Below are positions 1-9,749 of a DNA stretch of 64,000 bases, piece by piece. The notes beneath the pieces were generated by a model that did not search any database, was not told the DNA's origin, and saw nothing but the letters and a program-made list of their open reading frames with translations. This stretch comes from Typha latifolia (lineage: Eukaryota; Streptophyta; Magnoliopsida; Poales; Typhaceae): assembly GCA_019914945.1 (NCBI GenBank), contig CM034102.1, forward strand, positions 9,661,501-9,725,500, in the 5' to 3' direction. The position numbers and the translations under genes are program-made. Numbering within the stretch: the stretch's first letter is position 1; the number at the start of each line of letters is the position of its first letter.

Positions 1-682
1 AACTGTGGATAGGGCAATCCCTTTGGACTTCCTCGGTTTTGAAAGGCTGGACTCAAATGTTTGTAGATTTCCTACTAATTGTTCAACTTTCATAGAATCG
101 ATGTCCTTACTTTTCTCAATAGCTGTAACTTTCACTTGAAACCTCTCTGGAAGAGACCTAAGGATCTTACGGACAATTCTATTTTTAGGAATTTTCTCTC
201 CTAGGTTGAAACTGGAGTTGACTATATCACTCGGCTTTGTATAAAACTCATCAAATGTCTCATTCTCCTCCATACGTAGAGTTTCAAAACTAGTAGTCAA
301 CCTCTGAAGTTTAGAAAGTTTTACAGCCATAGTTCCTTCGTGAGTAGTTTCTAAGATCGTCCAAACTTCTTTTGCTATCTCACAAGTAGAGATTCTTCTA
401 AATTCTTCCGAGAAAACACAACTAAAAATTGCATTTATTGCCTTGCTATTCCATCCAACTTTTTCATAGTCTGACCTATCCCATGACTCTATCGGTTTAT
501 CAGCATGTTTATCATCCACCATGTACATTGGTGGACTCCAACCGTTCACAACGGCAAACCATACTCGTTCATCTATATACCTCAAGTAAGCTCTCATCCT
601 AGCTTTCCAATATCCATAATTTGATCCATCTAGGATAGGAGGTCTAATAGATCATCATCTCTATGAAAATCCATGCCTATCG
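1..682 (-). pseudogene. Copia gag polyprotein fragment (UBN2-type)
   Basis: Reading the minus strand from about 640 down to 1 gives a gag-like protein with the plant copia signature LDGSNYGYWKARM, then YIDERVWFAVVNGW, then the helical stretch with KLQRLTTSFETLRM and ETFDEFY, matching UBN2-type gag. Gag packages the element RNA into cytoplasmic particles. It lies directly downstream of a primer-binding site and LTR, so it belongs to the same minus-strand element. The ATG frame near 674 (MDFHRDDD) runs into a stop, and the gag frame is offset by one base near 635, so a frameshift or a missed start is present. The element continues beyond the left edge. Confidence 0.8.
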
Positions 683-708
683 GATCTCTCTCAAAGGTGA
701 GAGAACTT

Positions 709-720
709 GCTTTGATACCA
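709..720 (-). other. Primer-binding site of the left copia element
   Basis: The minus strand reads TGGTATCAAAGC, one base from the initiator tRNA-Met complement TGGTATCAGAGC. It lies two bases inside the LTR end, where minus-strand DNA synthesis is primed. Confidence 0.85.
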
Positions 721-722
721 AT

Positions 723-1749
723 TGAAAAAACCCTAGACACAAGTATGTATCTAAATACTAGGCAATGATAACACTCGTTCGCTGAAATAAAAGTCCGTAG
801 AAATATTAGGAATGAAAGCAGAGATGAACGCCAAGATTTTAACGTGGAAAAACCCAAACGGGAAAAAAACCACGGATCCAAACTCGGATCAAAACCAATC
901 ACTAGAATAGTAGCAGTTATAAGACTGACTCACAAAATAACCCATCGATACAAATGATTTTTTCTTCTCAGTCTTGCTCGCTAGAACCCACGATTCACTG
1001 CTTCTCGTGATTGAACTCCAACCTCAGTAACCCTCGAGATTGATCTTTCGTCTAGATAGCCCTTAAGACGAAAGATTAGGTTTTGTAGATGAGTGGAACC
1101 TTGATAGTTGAGGAACCGATGTAGCCTCAAGAAGTCTCCTTCAATAATGCTTCTTCAACCACACTCAAGATAGGGCATCATAATTCTTATATATGATCTC
1201 CAAGATAGAGCCAAATCCAAGTCTTATCCGTACTCACGAAAGTCCAATTTTATCAAACTTCATTGGTGTGTTCAAACACGGCCCGGGTGTGTTTTAACGG
1301 CATGACTTGAACTCAGGTGCGTTCGAACGGGCCCGAGTGCGTTCGAACGCGACAACTTGAATTCTTCAGGTTGCGTTCGAACGCGTTTGTGAACGCAGCT
1401 CTCGGTCTGTGTGAACGCAGTACCCGCGTTCGTACGCGTTTGTGAACGCGACTCTCTGTCTGTGTGAACACAGTATCCGCATTCAAACACGTTTGTGAAC
1501 GTGGCTCTTTGTCTGTGTGAACGCAATACCCGCATTCGAACGCGTTTGTGAATGCGGCTCTCTGTCTGTGTGAACGCAGATTCCGCGTTTGAACGCGTTT
1601 GTGAACGCGGTGTGAACTCGACGGCTTTTCTCCAATAATCTTGCAATTCTTCAAACCAGAGATATTCTAGACTTGTGTAAAGCTCATATACATGAAAAAA
1701 TACACTTAGAATATTTTGTACACAATTGCCAACAAATAAAAACCTAACA
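723..1749 (-). mobile_element. 5' LTR of a copia element
   Basis: On the minus strand this LTR starts TGTTAGGTTTTTATTTG and ends CTAGGGTTTTTTCA, followed by the primer-binding site. It is 1027 bp and matches the plus-strand solo LTR at 5982-7009 (1028 bp) along its length. The insertion is in the RNase H region of an older gypsy element; the bases next to it (CAACA, 1750-1754) would be one target duplication, but the other end is outside the window. The centre carries a 53-bp minisatellite. Confidence 0.9.
1360..1630 (-). repeat. 53-bp minisatellite with GTTCGAAC palindromes
   Basis: About five tandem units of roughly 53 bp, each combining a GCGTTCGAACGC-like palindrome, GTTTGTGAACGC and CTCTGTCTGTGTGAACGC. 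Long Arg/His-rich open frames cross this region only because the repeat lacks stops; they are not genes. Confidence 0.85.
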
Positions 1750-1754
1750 CAACA

Positions 1755-2963
1755 ACCTAAACGCCGCCTGATGTGATATGGTTTCCATTTGGTGACGGCA
1801 TGGATAATGGCTAGCATCTCTCGCTCATATGTAAACATCATCTAGTTCTTCATCGACAATGTTTTGCTCATGTACGCCACTGGCCTCCCTTCTTGCATGA
1901 GGTCATCCCCAATTTTAGCCCCTGACATGTCGCATTCTACCACAGAAGGTTTGGTGAAATTGGGTAATGCCAAGACTGGCGCCGTGGTCATTGCCTTCTT
2001 CAATTCTTCAAATGCCTTTGTTGCTGCCTCGGTCCATTGGAACTCCCCTTCTTCAGTAGTGATGTTAAGGGAGTAACGATCTTGCCATAGTTGGCAACAA
2101 ATCGGCGGTAATAGCCCATCAATCCAAGGAAGCCCCATAATTCTTTTAGTGTCTTTGAAATCTGCCATTACACCATGTTCTGCACCTTGGAGGGATCGAC
2201 TTCCACTCCCTGTGCCGATATTATGTGGCCGACCTCGGCTGACCCCATAAACACTCCTTCACCTTCAACTCATTGTCTTTCAAATTCTACAACACTTCAC
2301 GGAGGTGGACAAGATGCTCCTTCCATGAATGGTTGTACACAAGGATGTCGCCAAAGAAGCTAAGCATGTACCGCCTTAATAACATCCTAAAGATGTCGTT
2401 CATCAACCCTTGGAAGGTGGAGGGGGAATTAGTGAGTCTAAAAGGCATGACCTTGAACTAATAATGCCCGTCATGTGTGCGAAATGCGATCTTGTGCACA
2501 TCTTGGGGTCTCACTAGGATTTGGTAGTAGTCAGCTCACAAGTCTAACTTCCTGAAATAAGAGGCTCTCAAAAGCTCATCCAAAAATTCTTTAATGAAAG
2601 GAATAGGATATCTATCCTTCACCGTGATGGCATTGAGTATACGATAGTCTACGCAAAATTGCAATGTTCCGTCCTTCTTTCGCACTAGGAGCACCGGTGA
2701 TGAGTACAGTACGAGCTCCAACTTGGTTGGATGATTCTGTGGTCCAGCATCTTCTTGACAAGCCTTATGATCTCCTCATTTTGCACAAATGGGTACTGGT
2801 AAGATCGTACATTAGTCGGCTCAGCTTCTGGAGTAATCTCAATGTGGTGGTCTTGGGTCGAGCTGGCAGCATGCCGTGTGGTTCTTCAAACACCTCGCTG
2901 AATTCCTTCAGCAAGGCGGACAGATCAGCGGGTACTTCTTCTTCCTTTATATGGTCCACTTGA
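1755..2963 (-). pseudogene. Gypsy reverse transcriptase-RNase H remnant
   Basis: Minus-strand Ty3/gypsy pol, which copies element RNA to DNA and degrades the RNA strand. Readable in order from 2963 downward: a pre-RT segment with LLKEFSEVFEEPHGMLPARP, the RT entry [21 protein letters not shown] with [12 protein letters not shown], and the RT-RNase H connection with [19 protein letters not shown] and VECDMSGAKIG, ending in RNase H at YEREMLAIIHAVTKWKPY. The catalytic block is broken by stops and frameshifts. RNase H is cut at 1754 by the copia LTR, and integrase is absent from this side. It lies in order with protease and gag at higher coordinates, so it is one minus-strand element. Confidence 0.85.
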
Positions 2964-2996
2964 CTCTAGATTAATTATATTAGAAGGCCATGGCTC

Positions 2997-3482
2997 CTAG
3001 CCCTTGGCAGTCCCACTATCAGCTGAAGTTGGGCTCCAAGTCGCGGTCGAATTCCATCTGGTCGCACTCATTTGCCACTTTGTTTGAAATTCATGCGCAT
3101 TTCTAAAGTCAAAGATCACCAGACCCAAACTTTCCATCCAATGGGTCCCCAATATAATGTCAGCCCTTCGTAAGGCTAAGGGGTGTAGATCCAAGGTGAA
3201 GGAATTGCCTTGAATCATCAAAAGAACCCCTCGGCATATGTTGTTCGCCCAGAGCGTTGTGCCATCTCCAAGAGCTACATCGAATCCAGAGGTAGCTTTT
3301 GTAGCCATTCCTATCTTCTTGACCACACATTCATCTATAAAGTTGTGGGTGCTCCTGGTGTCAATGAGGATCCTCACTGTTTGATTCTTCACAGTGCCAT
3401 CGACCCGAAGCATCCTTCGTGCATTGGCGCCAATGTAGGCATGCATGGAGATCTTGGCGTGGACCTCCTCGCTGTTCTCCAA
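2997..3482 (-). pseudogene. Gypsy protease and gag C-terminus remnant
   Basis: The 161-residue frame contains ISMHAYIGANARRMLRVDG, then the aspartic protease active-site region as LIDTRSTHNFIDE, and later DIILGTHWMESLG. The family motif is DTGS; here the glycine is replaced by arginine, which should abolish activity. This protease would cleave the gag-pol polyprotein. It lies between gag (higher coordinates) and RT (lower) of the same element. Confidence 0.85.
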
Positions 3483-4181
3483 GGCCTCCTAGTCTTCCCC
3501 CAAGTCATCTAGTTTTTCTTCCTCCACATCCTCCACTTCATCCAACACCATCACTATGGCTGCCGAATGGGCACATTTGTGTTCGGGAGTGAATCGCTTA
3601 TCACAATAAAAGCACAGCCCTTTAGCTCTTCTTTCTTCAACTTGGGCTGGGGTAAGTCTTCTCATGGTGGCTCAGGGAGGTCCCCTCACTTCTAGTTGTG
3701 GTCATGGAAGCAATCTTACACCTGTTGCCCTCAGTGGAGCCACTGACACATGATGTGTGGCTACGGTTTGCCCTGGCACTCATCTAAACTTCATGGTGCT
3801 CCAGCCCCCTTTTGCTGCCAATCGAAGCTCTCGAAGCTTCTCTTCCATCAATTGAGCTGTGGCAAAAGACTTAAGCAATGTGGTTGGTCGAGCAACCTTC
3901 ACTTCGGTTTGAATGTCCCGCCTAAGACCACTAATGAACACGCTTTTGAATTGAGAATCTGACCAGCCTCACACTCAATTGCTAACACGCTCAAACTCCT
4001 CTTGAAATGCTCTCACCGGAGACCTTTGGGTTAGCTTGGTGAGTGCAGCTTGGAAATCTTCATAACTAGAGGGTCCAAACAGGATGCAAATAGCATTAGT
4101 GAATTCCTCCCCTGTCTGATAAGGCCGAGCTTAGTTCATGGCTTGATACCATCGGATGGTGGTGTCGTCAAGATGGAAATA
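3483..4181 (-). pseudogene. Gypsy gag remnant with zinc knuckle
   Basis: Minus-strand gag. The nucleocapsid knuckle reads LCFYCDKRFTPEHKC at about 3573-3625 and is followed by acidic sequence leading into protease. Upstream, capsid motifs EEFTNAICILFGPSSYEDFQ and AFQEEFERVSN are readable through several stops. It ends abruptly near 4181 at HLDDTTIRWYQAMN, against an unrelated copia RT, so the 5' LTR and N-terminal gag are lost. Confidence 0.75.
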
Positions 4182-4183
4182 TT

Positions 4184-5045
4184 CTAGCAACATATTTTGT
4201 GCATTAGGTGTTCACTGGTACTACTTTTTCCTAAAATGTCCTTTCCTAGTTTGGTAGTTGTACTCATAGGAGTTCTAGCATGTTCTACATTTTCTAACCC
4301 GAATTTAGTCACTAGATCCTTAGCATACTTAGTTTGAGCGATAAAAATCCCTCTCTCCAATTGAGTAATTTGAAGTCCTAAAAAGAACTTCAACTCAGCC
4401 ATCATGCTCATCTCAAAATAACTATGCATGAGATCTGCAAACTACTTAGCTAAAGATTGATTCGTTGCCCCGAAGACAATGTCATCCACATAAATTTGTG
4501 CCACAACTAAACTCTTGTTCTCATGTCTAATGAACAATGTCCTCTCCACTCCCCCTCGAGTGAACCCCGCATCCACTAAAAAATTGGTCAACTTCTCATA
4601 CCAAGCTCTTGGAGCTTGGTTTAGCCCGTAAAGGGCCTTTTTCAATTTAAACACATGAGAAAGAAATTTATGATCTTCGAAACCCTTAAGTTATTCCACA
4701 TATACATCTTCATTCAGAATACCATTCAAGAAAGTACTTTTAACATCCATTTGAAATAATTTAAATTTTAAATGACAAACAATGGCAAGTAGTATACGAA
4801 TAGACTCTAATCTAGCAACAGGAGCAAATGTCTCATCAAAATCTATACCCTCAATATGAGTGTATTCCTGTGCTACTAGTCTGGCTTTATTTCAAATTAT
4901 ATTGTCATATTTCATCACTTTTATTCTTATATATCCATTTTATTCCAATTATGTTCACATTCTTAGGTCTTGGAACTAAATACCAAACATCATTCCTAGA
5001 AAATTGCTCTAGTTCCTCATGGATAGCATTGACCCAAAAATCATC
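4184..5045 (-). pseudogene. Copia reverse transcriptase remnant
   Basis: Minus-strand Ty1/copia RT (RVT_2 type). From 5045 downward: WVNAIHEELEQFSRNDVW, IGIKWIYKNK, a stop-rich middle, then FKLKKALYGLNQAPRAWYEK, the catalytic QIYVDDIVFG, and GLQITQLERGIFIAQTKY with KDLVTKFGLENVEHARTPMS. The YVDD box is intact but the frame is broken at several points. The sequence ends at about 4184, before RNase H, where it meets the gypsy gag remnant; both elements are truncated at that junction. Confidence 0.9.
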
Positions 5046-5981
5046 TAACAATGCTTCATTGATATTTTTAGGTTCAAAGGTAGATGTATAATAAGTAAAT
5101 GATACCTCACTTCGGATTTATTGTCTTGTATTCATTGGTTCATTCACATCTGCGATCACTTGTGACAGTGGATAATTTAGTTTCACTCTAGCTGATGGTT
5201 CTAGTATACTGCAGTCATCTTTATTCTTTTCAACCTTGTCCACATCCTATTTTTCAATTGATAGATCAAGCTCCTTTTCAATGTCATCGTCATGTGTACC
5301 TGCAGGAACAAAAATAGGAGTAACTTCAGTTTTGTCAGCAGTGGTTTCATCTATAATAACATTAGCAGATTCCATAACAGTAGAAGTGTCAAGATTGAAT
5401 ACTCTGTAGGCTCTATTATTATTAGAATACCCTAAGAAGATGCCCTCACTACTCGTAGTGTCAAATTTAGTCAAGTGTTCTCAATCACACAAGATATAGT
5501 ATTTGCTACCAAATAGTCGAAAATATTTAACACTAGGTTTCTTATCTTTCTGGATTTCATATGCAGTCATTTTTGTACCTGGTATTAGATAAACACGATT
5601 TATCACATGTATCGCTGTATTGACCGCCTCAGCCCAAAACCTTTGAGGAAACCTTTTAGCATGAAGCATAACCCTAGCCATTTCCTACACAACACGGTTC
5701 TTTCTCTCCATAATTTTATTTTGTTGTAGAGTTATTGGAGCTGAAAATTCATGTTGAATACCATGAGAATCACAAAATATGGAAAAAATTTCATTTTCAA
5801 ATTCTCAACCATAATTAGAACAAATCCTAACTAGGGTAGTAGATTTTTCATTCTATAGTTTCAAGAATAGTGATTTAAAAACTTCAAAGGTTTTAGACTT
5901 CTCACGTAAAAAGGCAATTCAGGTATATCTAGAGTAATCATCAACTATTAAGAATATATACCGTTTACCTCCAAGACTTTC
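5046..5981 (-). pseudogene. Copia integrase, C-terminal part
   Basis: Minus-strand copia integrase catalytic end and C-terminal domain: MARVMLHAKRFPQRFWAEAV with NTAIHVINRVYLIPGT, then KPSVKYFRLFGSKYYILCD, a stop, and SEGIFLGYSNNNRAYRVFN. Upstream are degraded pieces including NYGREFENEIFSIFCDSHG-like coding and SLGGKRYIFLIVDDYSRYT. The last piece is interrupted at 5981 by a solo LTR and resumes at 7015. Integrase would insert the DNA copy into the chromosome. Stops make it nonfunctional. Confidence 0.85.
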
Positions 5982-7009
5982 TGTTAGGTTTTTATTTGTT
6001 GGCAATTGTGTAAAAAATATTCTAAGTATATTTTTTCATGTATATGAGCTTTACACAAGTCTAGAATATCTCTGGTTTGAAGAATTGCAAGATTATTGGA
6101 GAAAAACCGTTGAGTTCACACCGCGTTCACAAACGCGTTCGAACGCGAAATCTGTGTTCACACAGACAGAGAGCCGCGTTCACAAACGTGTTCGAACGTG
6201 GAATCTGCGTTCACACAGACAGAGAGCCGCATTCACAAACGCATTCGAATGCGGGTACTGCGTTCACACAGACAGAGAGCCGCGTTCACAAATGCGTTCG
6301 AATGCGGGTACTGCATTCACACAGACCGAGAGTTGCATTCACAAACGCGTTCGAATGCAACTTGAAGAATTCATGTTATCGTGTTCGAACGCACTCGGGC
6401 CCGTTCGAACGCACCTGAGATCAAGTCATGCCGTTCGAACGCAACCGGGCCGCGTTCGAACGCACCAAAGAAGTTTGATAAAATTGGACTTTCGTGAGTA
6501 CGGATAAGACTTGGATTTGGCTCTATCTTGGAGATCATATATAAGGATTGTGATGCCCTATCTCTAGGGTGGTTGAAGAAGCATTATTGAAGGAGACTTC
6601 TTGAGGCTATATCGGTTCTTCAACTAACAAGGTTCCACTCATCATTAAAAAGTTACTCTTTCATCTTAAAGGCTATCTAGACGAAAGATCAATCTCAAGG
6701 GTTACTGAGGTTGGACTTCAATCACGAGAAGCAGTGAATTATGGGTTTTAGCGAGCAAGACTGAGAAGAACAAAGTCGTTTGGATCGACGGGTTGTCTTG
6801 TGAGTCAGTTTTGTAACTGCTACTATTCTAGTGATTGGTTTTGATCCGAGTTTGGATCCGTGGTTTTTTCCCGTTTAGGTTTTTCCACGTTAAATTCTTG
6901 GCGTTCATCTTTGCTTTCGTTCCTAATATTTCTACGGACTTTTACTTAAGCGAACGAGTAATATCATTGCCTAGAATTTAGATACATACTTGTGTCTAAG
7001 GGTTTTTCA
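5982..7009 (+). mobile_element. Solo copia LTR with perfect target duplication
   Basis: It begins TGTTAGGTTTTTATTTG and ends GGGTTTTTCA, 1028 bp, flanked by CTTTC at 5977-5981 and 7010-7014. No internal region adjoins it, so it is a solo LTR left after LTR-LTR recombination. It split the integrase of an older minus-strand copia: removing it and one CTTTC restores the reading GPTKMES followed by LGGKRY. It is the same family as the LTR at 723-1749, in opposite orientation. Confidence 0.95.
6121..6385 (+). repeat. Five-unit 53-bp minisatellite in the copia LTR
   Basis: Units start at 6121, 6174, 6227, 6280 and 6333, an exact 53-bp period. Each reads CCGCGTTCACAAACGCGTTC then GAACGC, with a GCGTTCACACAGACAGAGAG spacer. 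Further non-tandem GTTCGAAC copies follow to 6465. CG to CA/TG changes distinguish the units. Confidence 0.92.
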
Positions 7010-7014
7010 CTTTC

Positions 7015-7440
7015 CATTTTTGTTGGACCCATTAAGTCCATGTGGACTAATTGTAACACATGGTCGGTGGTAGCTGTATTTACTTTCTTGTGTGAGATCC
7101 TAGTTTGTTTTCCAATTTGACACGGACCGCACACACTTTTTGATATTTTTTTCATCTTAGGTATTCCTCTTACCACTTTTTGTTTGGACAGATTAAACAA
7201 TTCCTTGTGACACACATGTCCAAGGCATTGATGCCAAAGATCTGCAGTGTCAAAAGAAGCACCATTAAATTTCAGATTATGTGAAGTTCCAACAACATAG
7301 CAATTATTATATGTTCCAGATCCATAACATATAACATTACCATGATGATCTAAAATAGTACAATCATTTTTGGAGAATTTTACCTCATAATCTTCATCAC
7401 AAAATCTTCAGTTTAGAGACATTCATCTAGGATTGCTTTG
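7015..7440 (-). pseudogene. Copia pre-integrase and integrase N-terminus
   Basis: Minus strand. The GAG-pre-integrase domain reads CHKELFNLSKQKVVRGIPKM, then VCGPCQIGKQTRISHKK and HVLQLVHMDLMGPTKMES, where the first catalytic aspartate region of copia integrase (HMDLMGP) is recognisable. Zinc-binding residues H and C are present. It continues across the solo LTR into 5981. The segment toward 7440 is stop-rich. Confidence 0.85.
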
Positions 7441-7610
7441 TAAATGTGGTTGATGACCTCAGGTTTTCTTCCTTTTGTAGACCTACAGAAACAAAGACAG
7501 TTTTGTTATTATTTAAATTACCAGTGTATCCAACTCCATACCTGTCTTTTTAGAAATCTGAGCTTTTAAAATCTCCTCAAGTTTGTTCTTCCCTTTAAGA
7601 AATGTCACAC
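7441..7610 (-). pseudogene. Degraded copia gag-pol linker/protease region
   Basis: Between the gag coiled-coil region and the pre-integrase domain a copia protease is expected. I can read only stop-broken fragments on the minus strand and no DTGA/DSGA-type active site, so this is assigned by position. Confidence 0.4.
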
Positions 7611-7613
7611 TTT

Positions 7614-8307
7614 CTACAATCGCTCTAGTTCAATTTCATCAGCCTTCATCTTATCTTTTGCATCGTCAAGTTGTTGAGTAAGGTTTTTGACACGTTGAAG
7701 TTCCAATTTGTACTTCTCAAATTGATTTCTTTCTGGTTCAATTACCTTGAGTCGTTGAAGTATTTTAAGATTACTCTTCTTGAGTTTAAACGACTCCAGG
7801 TACAAATCATTATAGGCCTTTTATTTTTCTGATTCTTCTTCTTCAGCTAGTAACACATCTTGTTCATCTGTAATATTAGAATCAACAATAGAGTCAGTAT
7901 TAAAAGAGAGGAGGACGAAAGCTAGAAAGTTCTCTTGGTCTTTCTTAGAATCTTCATCAGATTCATCTAAATCATCCCAAGTGACTTTCATACCTTTACC
8001 TTTCCTCTTAAGACAATTAGAGCATTCTTGTGCGATGCGTCCAAAACCAGAACATTTAAAACATCGAACTTTATTATCAGAATTCTTATTTTTTTCTTTC
8101 AAATTATTGTTGCTCACCCCATTATTCGAACTCACAGAATTCTTCTTTTTCACAAAGGCTTTGTTTTTCTCAAGTATTTGAGCATTTAACTTGTTTGACT
8201 TCCGAAAAAATTTATTGAACTTTTTAACAAACATGGCTAACATCTCAACATCTAAATCACCTTCATCATCAGACTACTCTAAATTTTGTTCAACAATGAT
8301 TAGGGCC
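7614..8307 (-). pseudogene. Copia gag C-terminus: zinc knuckle and coiled coil
   Basis: Minus strand from about 8300: an acidic lead-in (SDDEGDLDVEMLAMFVKKFN), a Lys/Asn-rich stretch, the knuckle CFKCSGFGRIAQEC, an acidic tail (DDLDESDEDSKK), and after one stop a helical segment (NQFEKYKLELQRVKNLTQQL) likely to be coiled coil. The knuckle's usual histidine is arginine here, so zinc binding is probably lost. It is truncated at 8307 by a gypsy A LTR; the N-terminal gag and 5' LTR are not present next to it. Confidence 0.8.
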
Positions 8308-9136
8308 TGATACACTTAGTTAGGATCTTTTCTTATTACATTAGGTGTTTATTTTCATTAAAATAAAATCCATGTAGGTCACGTTCGAATGCCCTTGTGA
8401 ACGCCTTGTGAGCGCCTGAGTTCGAACACCTTGTGAACGTCTTGTGAATGCCCGTGTTCAAATGCTTGTGTCGCGTTCGCAAATCCAGAGAAGGGGTTTT
8501 TTGAGTGCGTTCGAACGTAATCGGGCCCGTTCGAACGCGATCGACGGAAATCCTCTAGAATTAGGGTTTCATATTGTTTTAGGACTTATTGGCTAGCCTC
8601 TATAAATATATAGATGGCACCCAACTTTATATTGCTATTAGATTCTTGATTTCTTGCCTCCTATCTTCTCTCTAGACTCCTCCCTCCTCCCTCTTCACCA
8701 TCCTTCCACCTCTACCACTGGCAAGGTTTCTCCTCGCTTCTAATCTCCCTCGACTGTCAAGCCACCCCTCTTCTTTGGGATCTCGACCACTTCGTTCTCT
8801 TCGTCTACTTCCATTAATCAATTTCACAATCCACCCTCATCTCCATAGCCATCCATACCCATCCATAACCCAAACATCCACTCCACCCTTCACCACCACC
8901 ATCACCCACGTTATTCCGTATTTTCGTCGCTTCTAAAGTTCGAATCTATGAAGGGCGTAAATACGAAAGTTGTAGATTAGGAAGATACGGATCCAACCCA
9001 ATTAGTTTCGTAAGTTTCTAACTACCGGAGAATATCTGACGAATATTTTCCCACGGTTGCGCGGACTGCTTCCTATAATAAATTCAGATCTTAAGGAATT
9101 GTTCCGTAGCCGATCTTTTGGTTCTAGATCCCATCA
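8308..9136 (+). mobile_element. Gypsy A LTR (plus strand)
   Basis: It starts TGATACACTTAGTTAGG and ends AGATCCCATCA, 829 bp, followed by a primer-binding site. The upstream half holds a GTTCGAAC array (four exact TTCGAA copies between 8384 and 8540) and the TATA-like TATAAATATATAGATGG near 8602. The downstream half is the C/T-rich CCTCCCTCTTCACCATCC block diagnostic of the family. It interrupts the copia gag. The internal region after the primer site is lost. Confidence 0.9.
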
Positions 9137-9138
9137 AT

Positions 9139-9150
9139 TGGTATCAGAGC
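9139..9150 (+). other. Primer-binding site of gypsy A
   Basis: TGGTATCAGAGC, a perfect initiator tRNA-Met complement, two bases after the LTR end. The A element is truncated a few bases later. Confidence 0.9.
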
Positions 9151-9157
9151 CTATCAC

Positions 9158-9432
9158 AAACAATTCAAAAATGGCAATTATTAATCATAGAAATAATGGA
9201 TTTTCATCGATCACGTTCGAACGTGCTCAATCATGATCGAACTCATATTTTGCGTTCTCTATATTTGCAAACCTGATGCATACGTTCACAAATGCATTTG
9301 AATGCACCCCACCCGCGTTCGTATGCGACATATAGAAATTTTTTTTTTAAAATAAATACTACAACAAGAATAAAAGACATCCTAAAGTGTATCCATGCTT
9401 GAGACAACATCGGTGAAACCTGAATCCTATCA
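9158..9432 (-). mobile_element. Truncated gypsy B LTR (3' LTR of copy B1)
   Basis: The minus strand begins TGATAGGATTCAGGTTTCAC, matching the B LTR start TGATACGATTCGGACTTCAC, and runs about 275 bp through the GTTCGAAC array to AATAATTGCCATTTTTGAAT, where it meets the A leader. The rest of the LTR is missing. It lies directly downstream of the B1 chromodomain, as expected for a 3' LTR. Confidence 0.8.
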
Positions 9433-9745
9433 ATCCACCGTGCTTCCGCAACCTTGTCCTTAAGGTGTGAAATTAGGAAAGTGATCCATGATATCCGACT
9501 CGAGCTCTCAGGTAGACTCATTAGTGGGCTTGCCTAGCCACTCGATCAACACTTCTATCTCCAACTTGAATCCACGGCGTCCTCTCCTATGGCCTAAGAC
9601 TCCGACCGGTTCAGCCAGGCTATCTTCCTCCATTGGTTCGGGCAAGGCCAAATATACCACATGGTTAGGGTAGGTCCAACTGACGCATGGAAAACCAGAT
9701 GGATCTGGGTTCCCTTAGATAGGTCCAACTGATAAGCTACTAGTC
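9433..9745 (-). pseudogene. B1 chromodomain (end of pol)
   Basis: Minus-strand reading VVYLALPEPMEEDSLAEPVG, then VLGHRRGRRGFKLEIEVLIE, WLGKPTNESTWELESDIMDH and FPNF is a chromodomain: the beta strands and the conserved tryptophans (IEWLG, STWE) are visible. Chromodomains of chromoviruses target integration to heterochromatin by binding methylated histone H3. It directly precedes the polypurine tract and LTR, the usual chromovirus order. This is the only well-readable B-family chromodomain in the window. Confidence 0.8.
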
Positions 9746-9749
9746 TAAT

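Noticed and set aside
1272..1841. Long Arg/His/Ser-rich open frames (also 1313-1654 and 6077-6507)
   Set aside because: They are read through the 53-bp minisatellite of the copia LTR, whose period keeps or rotates frames without stops. The protein repeats only mirror the DNA repeat.
6121..6385. CRISPR-like regular repeat array
   Set aside because: The units are directly adjacent with no unique spacers, lie in an LTR, and the genome is a plant.
8384..8540. Heat-shock elements in the GTTCGAAC arrays
   Set aside because: Heat-shock elements need alternating GAA and TTC blocks spaced by two bases. Here TTC and GAA touch (TTCGAA), so the pattern does not fit. A different factor may still bind.
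9488..9673. Plus-strand frames overlapping the minus-strand pol regions
   Set aside because: They are antisense shadows of the chromodomain, integrase, RT and gag coding and show no recognisable domain themselves.
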